Positions 1 to 7,052 of a stretch of 22,614 bases of DNA are shown piece after piece (position 1 is the first letter of the stretch; each line of letters begins with the position of its first letter). The notes below the pieces were generated by a model, which did no database searches, had not been told where the DNA came from, and saw only the letters and a list, made by a program, of their open reading frames with translations. Location: assembly GCA_023415935.1 (NCBI GenBank), contig JAEZIX010000020.1:1-22614 (forward strand), given 5' to 3'. Both the position numbers and the translations under genes were made by a program. The DNA is from Cyanobacteria bacterium OH_CDB_20. GTDB lineage: Bacteria > Cyanobacteriota > Vampirovibrionia > Gastranaerophilales > Gastranaerophilaceae.

Positions 1-793
1 AATCAGCGAGAGAGCATCCTGTTTCTCCGATATGAAGACAGTCTTTAAATTTACAATTCTTTTCTTGGTTTAAAAACTCTTGAAATAAGTTCTGAACATC
101 TTGAGGCATTAAAAAATCAAATCTGACCTGAGAAAAACCCGGGGTGTCGACAACTGCAACATTATCTTCTATTTGTATAATTTCGCAATGCCTAGTAGTA
201 TGAACCCCTTTTTTAGTCTTTTCACTTACATCTTTTGTCCTAATCTTTTCAAGATTAGCAAGAAGTTTGATAATCGAAGATTTACCAACACCTGATGCTC
301 CGCAAAAAATTGTAATATTATCCTTTAAAAGAGGCAACAAGCAATCAACTCCCTCTTTTGAAAGTGCAGACGTAAAAATTGTTTCATAAGAAAGACTAGA
401 ATATGCATCTCTTATAACTAAAGCAAGTTCATCGTCATCATTCAAATCTTCTTTATTGAAACAAAGAATAGGTTTAATTTTGTGAAACTCACAAAGCGTA
501 ATATACCTGTCTAACTGTTCAAAATCCAAATCAGGCTCTTTTAAAGATGACACTATTATTGCTTGCGAAACATTTGCCACACTGGGGCGAGAGATAAAAT
601 TTGACCTTGGAAGCAAAGAAGCTATAAATGCTTGTTTTGAGTTCTCATTATATTGTTCAAGTTCAACAAAATCACCTACAAGAATTTTAAGTTTTTGCTT
701 TTTTAAAATTTCTCTTAATTTACACTCAACTATTCCATACTCAGTATGAACATAATAAAAATCAGAATGTATCTTGTAAACTTGTCCTCTCAT
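1..793 (-). CDS. rsgA: Ribosome small-subunit-dependent GTPase RsgA (3' end beyond window)
   Basis: RsgA (YjeQ/YloQ) is a circularly permuted GTPase that binds the 30S subunit and helps late ribosome maturation. The 264 codons in the window read, in order, an OB-like N-terminal part (about 1-65), the G4 motif NKED at 113-116, the G1 P-loop GASGVGKS at 165-172, the G2 threonines in GVHTTR near 199-200 and the G3 motif DTPG at 216-219. G4 before G1 is the hallmark of the permuted family. The zinc knuckle of the C-terminal domain is present with C247, C252, H254 and C260. Only the last few tens of residues should lie beyond the left edge. The ATG at 793 has no Shine-Dalgarno sequence and sits just 9 bases after a good extended -10 box, so the mRNA may be leaderless. 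The gene is divergent from pnp. Identity is near certain; the start is likely. Confidence 0.96.
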   Translation of the reverse strand, partial: MRGQVYKIHSDFYYVHTEYGIVECKLREILKKQKLKILVGDFVELEQYNENSKQAFIASLLPRSNFISRPSVANVSQAIIVSSLKEPDLDFEQLDRYITLCEFHKIKPILCFNKEDLNDDDELALVIRDAYSSLSYETIFTSALSKEGVDCLLPLLKDNITIFCGASGVGKSSIIKLLANLEKIRTKDVSEKTKKGVHTTRHCEIIQIEDNVAVVDTPGFSQVRFDFLMPQDVQNLFQEFLNQEKNCKFKDCLHIGETGCSLAD

Positions 794-802
794 AGATTTT
801 AT

Positions 803-811
803 TTTATAACA
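803..811 (-). promoter_or_regulatory. Extended -10 box of rsgA
   Basis: On the minus strand this reads TGTTATAAA, an extended -10 (TG-n-TATAAA). Its last base is 9 bases before the rsgA ATG, so transcription would begin about 1-3 bases before the start codon. A -35 is not obvious (TTTGCG lies 16 bases upstream). Confidence 0.45.
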
Positions 812-855
812 GCCTGATTTAATTCGCAAACTAATCCTTTGCTTATGATTACTTT

Positions 856-861
856 TATAAT
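856..861 (+). promoter_or_regulatory. Candidate -10 box of pnp
   Basis: A perfect TATAAT lies 60 bases before the pnp ATG, with no recognisable -35 at the usual distance. It predicts a leader of about 54 bases whose second half is a 22-base purine-only run at 895-916, built of GAAA-like units. A classical Shine-Dalgarno is absent, so the purine run probably serves for ribosome loading. Confidence 0.4.
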
Positions 862-921
862 ATACTGGGTGTGTAAAATAAGAAGTGTAAAACTAAGAAA
901 AGAAAGAAAGAAGAAATTCAA

Positions 922-3060
922 ATGATGAACGAAGTAAAGAAAAAAGAACTTATCATAGGTGGTAAGAACGTCATCGTTGAAACAGGAAAGTATGCAAACT
1001 CTGCAACTTCATCTGTTACAATCAGATGCGGTGATACAATGTTATTTGTACACGCTACAGTTAGTAAAGAACCAAGAGTAGGGATAGACTTTTTCCCTCT
1101 ATTAATAGATTATGAAGAAAGAATGTCATCAATAGGAAGAATTCCCGGCGGTTATAACCGTTCTGAAGGAAGATCTTCAGAAAAAGCAATCTTAATTGAT
1201 AGATTGATTGATAGACCTATTAGACCTTTATTCCCTAAAGGTTACAGAAATGATATTCAAATCGTAGCTCAACTATTCAGCTACGACCAAGAAAACCAAC
1301 CTGATACATTAGCAATGTTAGGCGCTTCATTTGCGCTTATGATTTCTGGCGCTCCTTTTGAAGGACCAATTGGTGCAGTAAGAGTTTCTCGTGATGAAAA
1401 CGGCAATTTAATTGCAAATCCTACACACCAACAAGCAAAACAATCTGACTTAGATATTGTTGTTTCAGGGACTAAAGACTCTGTAATAATGGTTGAAGCT
1501 GGATGTAAATTTGTAACAGAAGATGAGATTATGACTGCTGTTGAATTTGCTCAAGTTGAAATCAAAAAACAATGCGAAGCTCAAGAAGAATTTGCAAAAG
1601 AATGCGGCATTACTAAAGCTGAATTTGTAAATCCATATGATACTTCAGAACTTAAAAAAATCATTAAAGAAACAGCTAATGATCTCATTTTTGATGCTTA
1701 TCACAATTTTGACAGAGAATACAGAAAAGCAAAACTTGATGAAGCTAAATCTCTAGTTAAAGAAAAAATCGAAGCTTTACCTGAAGACCATGCGATAAAA
1801 ACAATGATTGCAGAAACAGGAATTGACTTTGTTTCAGAAGAATTCAAAGCAGCTGAAAAGAAAGTTATGAGAGATATGATTACAGACGAAGGTATTCGTG
1901 CTGATGGCAGAAAACCTGCAGAAGTAAGACCTATCTGGTGTGAAGTTGGTGTTATTCCTAGAGCACACGGTTCTGCTGTATTTACAAGAGGACAAACTCA
2001 AGCACTTTCAGTAGCAACTCTAGCTGGTCCTGGTATGAAACAAGAACTTGACGGTGTTGACCCTGAAACAGAAAAAACATATATGCACAAATACTTATTC
2101 CCAGGTTTCTCAGTTGGTGAAGTAAAACCAATGAGAGGTCCAGGAAGACGTGAAGTAGGCCACGGGAATCTAGCTGAAAGAGCTAATATTCCAGCTCTTC
2201 CTTCTCAAGATGAATTTGGCTATACAATTAGAGTTACATCAGATATTCTTGAATCAAACGGTTCTACATCAATGGCTTCTACTTGCGGTTCTTCAATGGC
2301 TCTTATGAATGCAGGCGTACCGGTTAAATCTATGATTGGTGGCGTTGCAATGGGTATGATAAAAGAAGAAGGCAAAGAACCTGTAGTATTAACTGATATT
2401 CAAGGTATCGAAGACTTTTTAGGCGATATGGATTTCAAAGTTACCGGAGACGAAAACGGAATAACTGCTCTTCAAATGGATATGAAAGCAAAAGGTATTC
2501 CTAATCCAACTCTTAGAAAAGCATTAGAACAAGCAAAAGAAGGAAGATTACATATATTAGCAGAAATGAGAAAAGCAATCTCTGAACCTGCAAAAGAACT
2601 TTCTCCTTATGCTCCTAGAATATTCACTATTACAATTCCAACAGAAGATATCGGAGCTGTAATTGGACCTGGCGGTAAAAATATCAGAAATATTATCGAC
2701 TGTTCTGGTGCTGAAATCGATATTCAAGATTCAGGACTTGTTACTATTACATCTAACGACCAAGAAGGTGCTGATATCGCTATTAAAATGATTAAAAATA
2801 TGACTTTTAAAGCAGAAGCAGGCATGATCTATAAAGGCAAAGTTGTAAGAATAATTCCTATCGGAGCATTCGTTGAACTTGCACCAGGTAAAGACGGTAT
2901 GGTTCATATTTCACAAGTTTGCAACGAAAGAATAGAAACAATCGAAGGACACTTAAATATAGGTCAAGAAGTTATCGTAAAAGTAATGAAAATCGATGAC
3001 AAAGGCAGAGTAAACCTAACTATAAAGGGTGTTTCTGACGAAGAAAAAGCGAAAGCTTAA
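922..3060 (+). CDS. pnp: Polyribonucleotide nucleotidyltransferase (PNPase)
   Basis: PNPase is a trimeric 3'-to-5' phosphorolytic exoribonuclease of the RNA degradosome. The 712 aa match the usual length. The order is: first RNase PH core (about 10-145), all-helical linker (about 240-320), second and catalytic RNase PH core (about 325-560) with GPGRREVGHG at 407-416 and the metal/catalytic aspartates in GDMDF at 501-505, KH domain with its GPGGK loop at 582-586, and S1 domain (about 632-702) with the typical GAFVEL and DGMVHIS strands. It ends shortly after S1, without a long tail. Two consecutive ATGs (922, 925) could each be the start. A factor-independent terminator follows directly, so it looks monocistronic. 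Regulation cannot be read beyond the purine-rich leader. Confidence 0.98.
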   Translation: MMNEVKKKELIIGGKNVIVETGKYANSATSSVTIRCGDTMLFVHATVSKEPRVGIDFFPLLIDYEERMSSIGRIPGGYNRSEGRSSEKAILIDRLIDRPIRPLFPKGYRNDIQIVAQLFSYDQENQPDTLAMLGASFALMISGAPFEGPIGAVRVSRDENGNLIANPTHQQAKQSDLDIVVSGTKDSVIMVEAGCKFVTEDEIMTAVEFAQVEIKKQCEAQEEFAKECGITKAEFVNPYDTSELKKIIKETANDLIFDAYHNFDREYRKAKLDEAKSLVKEKIEALPEDHAIKTMIAETGIDFVSEEFKAAEKKVMRDMITDEGIRADGRKPAEVRPIWCEVGVIPRAHGSAVFTRGQTQALSVATLAGPGMKQELDGVDPETEKTYMHKYLFPGFSVGEVKPMRGPGRREVGHGNLAERANIPALPSQDEFGYTIRVTSDILESNGSTSMASTCGSSMALMNAGVPVKSMIGGVAMGMIKEEGKEPVVLTDIQGIEDFLGDMDFKVTGDENGITALQMDMKAKGIPNPTLRKALEQAKEGRLHILAEMRKAISEPAKELSPYAPRIFTITIPTEDIGAVIGPGGKNIRNIIDCSGAEIDIQDSGLVTITSNDQEGADIAIKMIKNMTFKAEAGMIYKGKVVRIIPIGAFVELAPGKDGMVHISQVCNERIETIEGHLNIGQEVIVKVMKIDDKGRVNLTIKGVSDEEKAKA

Positions 3061-3075
3061 AACCATTTTACAATC

Positions 3076-3109
3076 GGCTCTCTGTATAACAAATATAGAG
3101 AGCCTTTTT
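3076..3109 (+). terminator. Rho-independent terminator of pnp
   Basis: GGCTCTCT (3076-3083) pairs perfectly with AGAGAGCC (3097-3104), extendable through TATA/TATA with one bulged base, and is followed by five T. It starts 15 bases after the pnp stop. Confidence 0.9.
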
Positions 3110-3121
3110 AAAAGGATAATT

Positions 3122-4312
3122 ATGAAGAGTTCTCTTAAGTATAATTGTATATTAGGTGGTGGAGCAGTCCGAGGAATTGCTTATATAGGGGCATTAAGAG
3201 CCTTAAATGAGCTAAATATAGAAGTATGTTCTGTAGCTGGATCTTCTGTTGGCGCCATATTTGCTTCTTTTTATGCATTAGGGTTTACCGAAGAAGAGCT
3301 GACACACATAATGTTTGATTTCAATTTTAATATGTTTAAAGACATAAGTATTGGGTTCGGACCTGATTTTGCCCTCAGTAAAGGAGGCGTTTTTCTCAAT
3401 TGGCTCAGAGATCTTATTGGAAAGAAATTTTACGGCAACAATTATGATAAGGAAACTTCTCTTCCTGTAACTTTCAAAGACATCGACAAAGATTTATACA
3501 TATTTTCAACAGATTTGACGCATTGCTCGCCTTTTATTTTCTCTAGAAAAAACACTCCTGATTTTGAAATCGCAGAAGCAATAAAAATATCAGCAAGCAT
3601 GCCCGGACTAATGAAACCTACTGAAATAGAAGACAAAATTCTTGTTGATGGAGATATATCAAAAAGTTTTCCGCTATGGAAAACAGAACCTTCATTATGC
3701 ACAGAAGACGCACGAACACTTGAATTTAGGCTTGAAGGATGTAAAAATTGTAATTCTATAAAAAGTCCAATAGACTACTTAAACAGTGTATACAGCGCAA
3801 TTACAAACTTTGCGACTATGAATCTTGTTGACCAATATAACGAAAAAGACAAGTTTGACTATATTGTAATAGACACAAAAGACTTACTTTTGGTGGATTT
3901 TGCTCTATCTCAAGAAAAACGAAGAGAGCTGGTTGAATTAGGATACGCAACAACTATAGAATATTTCAAATTAACATTACCTAAAAAATGGGGAAAACTT
4001 TTAGACTGCTATAAATCGTTAAATAATGAACTTACAAAACTGCTTGCCGAACTAAACAAAAATGACATAAATAACGCACAAAAGGCATTTTTACAAATAT
4101 TCGAATCAATTTACGAAAAACTTTTGATTATCGATACAAGCTATTATAAACAACTTAAATCAATTAAAAAAACTTTCGATGATACTACTGAAAAAAGCGG
4201 ATTTTTTGGCTTCCTTAGGTTAAACCCAACTGGCAAAGCGAAAAAAGAACTTATCAACTTACAAAATAATATTCAAAACAAAATCTCTGAAATTGAAAGC
4301 TATATTAGCTAA
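3122..4312 (+). CDS. Patatin-like phospholipase / acyl hydrolase
   Basis: This is a 396-aa protein of the patatin family, serine lipid acyl hydrolases with a Ser-Asp dyad. The oxyanion-hole motif GGGAVRG is at 12-18 and the nucleophile elbow GSSVG at 40-44 (Ser42). The dyad aspartate is probably Asp176 in VDGD, where the family usually has DGG or DGA. The patatin fold seems to end near residue 200. The remaining half is lysine- and leucine-rich, predicted helical, and unlike anything I recognise. There is no signal peptide, so it is likely cytosolic or peripheral. The start at 3122 is chosen because AAAAGGA lies just before it; a frame open 31 codons further upstream would run through the pnp terminator and pnp itself. 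The substrate is unknown. A role in membrane lipid turnover is a family-based inference. Confidence 0.88.
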   Translation: MKSSLKYNCILGGGAVRGIAYIGALRALNELNIEVCSVAGSSVGAIFASFYALGFTEEELTHIMFDFNFNMFKDISIGFGPDFALSKGGVFLNWLRDLIGKKFYGNNYDKETSLPVTFKDIDKDLYIFSTDLTHCSPFIFSRKNTPDFEIAEAIKISASMPGLMKPTEIEDKILVDGDISKSFPLWKTEPSLCTEDARTLEFRLEGCKNCNSIKSPIDYLNSVYSAITNFATMNLVDQYNEKDKFDYIVIDTKDLLLVDFALSQEKRRELVELGYATTIEYFKLTLPKKWGKLLDCYKSLNNELTKLLAELNKNDINNAQKAFLQIFESIYEKLLIIDTSYYKQLKSIKKTFDDTTEKSGFFGFLRLNPTGKAKKELINLQNNIQNKISEIESYIS

Positions 4313-4347
4313 ATTTTATCTTTTACAATTGCTACAAAAATAATATT

Positions 4348-4386
4348 TATATTTGTTAATTTTTTTACACTTTAATAACAAATATA
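4348..4386. repeat. 11-bp inverted repeat between patatin and kinase genes
   Basis: TATATTTGTTA (4348-4358) and TAACAAATATA (4376-4386) are perfect inverted copies around a 17-base AT-rich loop. It lies 35 bases after the patatin stop and about 20 bases before a TATAAT. It has no GC pairs to speak of and no adjacent T-run, so an operator or a weak 3' hairpin is more plausible than a strong terminator. Confidence 0.5.
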
Positions 4387-4406
4387 TTCATGAGCTATTT
4401 TTAAGC

Positions 4407-4412
4407 TATAAT
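4407..4412 (+). promoter_or_regulatory. Candidate -10 box of the uridine-kinase-like gene
   Basis: TATAAT lies 31 bases before the chosen ATG, followed by the Shine-Dalgarno AGGTG at 4433-4437. No clear -35 is seen. Confidence 0.4.
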
Positions 4413-4442
4413 ATGATAGTATTTAAAAAAACAGGTGCCTAC

Positions 4443-5291
4443 ATGAATATTGAGAATGGATCAGCTTCAGTACTAGATAAAAAACTTGAGAGCGACAAAA
4501 ACAATTTAGATACTGACAAATTATTTAGAATTATTGAAGGAATAAAAGCTATAATTAAAGAAGATAGCCTTCAAAAACAACCATTATTTTTGAAGATTGA
4601 CGAGACTTTTCTTCTGCAATTAATTAAAAAAATACTATTAAATTCACAAAAAACATATTTAATTGGCATAACCGGTGAATCTGCATCGGGTAAAACGACT
4701 TTTGTAAACAATGTTGCACAAGCATTCCACAATTCATCTTCAGATGATTTATTTACAACAATATCTTGTGATGATTATTATTTTGATACATCAGAAGAAC
4801 TTAAAGAAGCAGGTGGATATGAGGCTCTATTTTCAAAAGGATTCAGCTTGGATACACCTAACGCAATCAATTTAGAACTTATGAAAGCTCATCTTATAAG
4901 TTTAAAAAATAATTGTGGCGTTTATGCACCTGACTATGATTTTGTAACTTGCCAGAGCATACCAAGCAAAATATACAAAAAACCTTCACGCATTATTTTA
5001 AACGAAGGCTTATATGTACTCAACCAAAATGTGCTTGATGTGCATGATGTTAAAGTTTATGTATTTACACCATTTAATATTATTAAAGACAGATGGTATA
5101 AAAGAGCTCAAGGACGAGGCAAAACAGGAACTGCGGCAGATTTACAATTTGAAGATGTAAATAGAACAGCTCAAGTCTATATTAGACCAACAATGCAAGA
5201 AGCCGATATTGTCCTCAACGGAGTTTCGTCTGCTCAGTATATAGAAGAAATAACCTATAAGATTCTGAGTTTTGTAAAATCAGTAGCATAA
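4443..5291 (+). CDS. Uridine kinase / phosphoribulokinase-family P-loop kinase
   Basis: This is a 282-aa P-loop kinase of the uridine kinase/PRK superfamily. The Walker A loop GESASGKT is at 78-85. The acidic DDYYFD at 110-115 sits where uridine kinases bind the nucleoside and carry the catalytic aspartate. PDYDF at 163-167 matches the family's YDF motif, and a basic lid region (about 216-230, RWYKRAQGRGKTG) follows. The first 70 residues form an extra N-terminal segment, largely charged and helical, that ordinary bacterial Udk (about 205-210 aa) lacks. The start at 4443 is backed by AGGTG five bases upstream; an in-frame ATG at 4353 lies within the AT-rich intergenic region and has no ribosome site. 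The exact substrate (uridine/cytidine or another small alcohol) cannot be decided from sequence, so I give no symbol. Confidence 0.8.
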   Translation: MNIENGSASVLDKKLESDKNNLDTDKLFRIIEGIKAIIKEDSLQKQPLFLKIDETFLLQLIKKILLNSQKTYLIGITGESASGKTTFVNNVAQAFHNSSSDDLFTTISCDDYYFDTSEELKEAGGYEALFSKGFSLDTPNAINLELMKAHLISLKNNCGVYAPDYDFVTCQSIPSKIYKKPSRIILNEGLYVLNQNVLDVHDVKVYVFTPFNIIKDRWYKRAQGRGKTGTAADLQFEDVNRTAQVYIRPTMQEADIVLNGVSSAQYIEEITYKILSFVKSVA

Positions 5292-5318
5292 AAAAAGAGG
5301 CAATTGCCTCTTTTTTTT
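5290..5318. terminator. Bidirectional terminator (kinase gene / 264-aa gene)
   Basis: GAGGCAATTGCCTC is a perfect palindrome (5297-5310), flanked by an A-run on the left and eight T on the right. It can therefore stop transcription from both sides. The stop codons of both flanking genes lie inside its A/T tracts (TAA at 5289-5291 and, on the minus strand, 5319-5317). Confidence 0.92.
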
Positions 5319-6111
5319 ATTTATATTGACCTTTGTATTCGCCTGTCTGATCAAAAAGTTTTATGGCGAGCTTGAAGAAGGCTGCATTGTAAGCTGGTGT
5401 ACCTTCTGTATAAGCAGATAATTGTTTTTTAATATCAGCTGTTATCCAAGATGGGATAGTATTTATCATGATTCTTAATGCCTCTAATGATTTTTTTGCT
5501 TCATCAGTTGTAGCATTTGTTGGGTCGTTAGAAGCTGTTGTTGACCAGTATTTAGTGTCAACTTCTCTTGAATTTAGGGTCATTGAGCTACCCCATTTTG
5601 TCTTATTACATTCTGATAAATCAATATTATCATTTAGTTGGTTTCCATCACCAATACCGCCGAAATTAAATTCATAGAATTTTATAGAATTATTTTCAAA
5701 TGACATAACATCATATGCTTCAAAACCCAACTTTTTAGCAAAAGTTTTTTCATCCATTACTTCATAATAATTATTGGTAAAATCCACCTCTGTATAAAGA
5801 TTGCCGTTTTCACTTTTAAATAAAAGATCGTCGCTATCATCATTACTTTTTATAGAATCATCCCAATCAAGCAGATCACCAGTAACACCATTACCTTTAT
5901 TAACGTCACCTTCGATCTTATTTTCAACAGCTTGAAGGAAAACTTCTGTATCAACACCCATTTGGGTTAGAGTGCCTTTGAATGATAAAGAAGGACCATA
6001 TTGAGAATAAAAATTATTTAATTTAGAATACCTTTTGTACTGAACATCATATTCAGTTCCTAATCCGTATCCGCTTTGACCAGATTGTACGCCACTAGCA
6101 CCTACTGTCAT
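5317..6111 (-). CDS. Hypothetical acidic protein, unrecognised
   Basis: This is a 264-aa protein I do not recognise. It opens with a small-residue stretch rich in Gly, Ser and Gln (1-20) followed by a tyrosine-rich segment (21-40). It carries a strongly acidic, Asn/Asp-rich part at about 79-110. It ends with a more ordinary helical-looking stretch (203-255) containing a Trp-Ile turn near 222. There is one cysteine (169), no signal peptide and no membrane span. High Asn, Asp, Thr and Ser with few Arg gives it a different composition from its enzyme neighbours and recalls surface or appendage-associated proteins, but that is only an impression. The start has a good Shine-Dalgarno (AGGAG, 7 bases away). 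The gene stands alone, between a bidirectional terminator and a 92-base gap with a perfect palindrome. The good ribosome site and well-kept frame argue for a real, expressed gene. Confidence 0.72.
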   Translation of the reverse strand: MTVGASGVQSGQSGYGLGTEYDVQYKRYSKLNNFYSQYGPSLSFKGTLTQMGVDTEVFLQAVENKIEGDVNKGNGVTGDLLDWDDSIKSNDDSDDLLFKSENGNLYTEVDFTNNYYEVMDEKTFAKKLGFEAYDVMSFENNSIKFYEFNFGGIGDGNQLNDNIDLSECNKTKWGSSMTLNSREVDTKYWSTTASNDPTNATTDEAKKSLEALRIMINTIPSWITADIKKQLSAYTEGTPAYNAAFFKLAIKLFDQTGEYKGQYK

Positions 6112-6150
6112 ATCAAGGCTCCTACTTTACACTTACATATTTATAAAAAC

Positions 6151-6168
6151 ATTTTGTAGATACAAAAT
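6151..6168. promoter_or_regulatory. Operator-like palindrome upstream of the 264-aa gene
   Basis: ATTTTGTA-GA-TACAAAAT is a perfect 8+8 inverted repeat, 40-57 bases before the start codon of the 264-aa gene. A half-site-like TTACAAAAC recurs at 6189-6197. A dimeric regulator site is the natural reading; an AT-only hairpin is the alternative. Confidence 0.4.
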
Positions 6169-6203
6169 ACATAAAATGTATATAATGTTACAAAACTTAA
6201 TTT

Positions 6204-7052
6204 TTATAAACTGTACTTGAGAACGACATTATTGTTTTGTTCAGAGATATATAAAATATCATTATTTATATAAAGATAGTATGGCTTACTTATGTTATCC
6301 ATAAAAATATGAACTTTACCAGCAGGTGTAATTTTTAATATATTATTATTTTCATAATTTGCGACATAAATATTATCAAACTTATCAACAGCAAGACCGA
6401 TAGGACCGCTTATAGCAGAACCGGTTGCAAAGTTTGAGACTTCTTTATTTTTAGAAATCTTTTTTATTGAATTATCAGCATAACAAGCTACATATACATT
6501 TCCTTGAGAATCAAGTGTAATACCTGTTGGAGAAGGGAATGAATCTAATATAACTTTCTTATTTGGGTTAGCAGCATTGATTTTGGCTCTGCTAAGACGT
6601 TCTTTTTGAACAGACAAATATTCTTGAGAATCAGAAATTAATTTTTGAACCATTCCATAATCTTGATAAGTTGATGGAATATACTTGGCATATTTTGTTG
6701 CTGTTAAATAATTGCCATGTTCAAAACAAATTCTCGCAAGTTCAAATATGGTATCGTAATCTTGTGGATTTATCCTGAGAACTTGGGAATACGCATCTAC
6801 TGCATTTTCATATTGATTCATTATGTCGTAAATTGTTGCAAGATTGAAGTATGCATCTGCAAAATCAGGTTCAATATCAGTTGCTTTTTTAAAATTCACA
6901 ACGGCATTTTTATAGTCTTTTTTCTCGAAAAGAACAAGGCCTTTATTGTAATACTGGGCTGCATCAGCCGGAATTTCAGGCTGAAGAGCAAATGCAGGTA
7001 TAAAAACCCCACCCAAAGTCAACATAAGTATTAAACTAAATATCTTTTTCAT
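6204..7052 (-). CDS. Secreted TPR-NHL repeat protein
   Basis: This 282-aa protein has a Sec signal peptide (basic MKK, hydrophobic 4-20, likely cut after AFA at 22). About three TPR helices-pairs follow (roughly 31-64, 65-98 and 99-130), then a charged linker. The C-terminal half carries NHL/beta-propeller-type repeats (near 175-202, 214-242 and 256-280) with recurring G-x-VYVA and N-IYVA strands. Three NHL units are too few for a closed propeller, so it may be a partial blade set or may pair with another protein. TPR plus NHL suggests a periplasmic or surface scaffold with no catalytic residue visible. Its ATG overlaps the gatA TGA by 4 bp (ATGA), so translation is probably coupled. The functional link to gatA is unclear; shared transcription may be the only connection. 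Confidence 0.85.
   Translation of the reverse strand: MKKIFSLILMLTLGGVFIPAFALQPEIPADAAQYYNKGLVLFEKKDYKNAVVNFKKATDIEPDFADAYFNLATIYDIMNQYENAVDAYSQVLRINPQDYDTIFELARICFEHGNYLTATKYAKYIPSTYQDYGMVQKLISDSQEYLSVQKERLSRAKINAANPNKKVILDSFPSPTGITLDSQGNVYVACYADNSIKKISKNKEVSNFATGSAISGPIGLAVDKFDNIYVANYENNNILKITPAGKVHIFMDNISKPYYLYINNDILYISEQNNNVVLKYSL

Noticed and set aside
3029..3121. 31-codon N-terminal extension of the patatin frame
   Set aside because: It runs through the end of pnp and its terminator and has no ribosome site; the ATG at 3122 has one.
3442..3702. 86-aa antisense frame inside the patatin gene
   Set aside because: Shadow of the coding frame, no ribosome site, no family resemblance.
4353..4442. 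30-codon extension of the kinase frame
   Set aside because: It lies in AT-rich intergenic sequence containing an inverted repeat and a -10 box, with no ribosome site.
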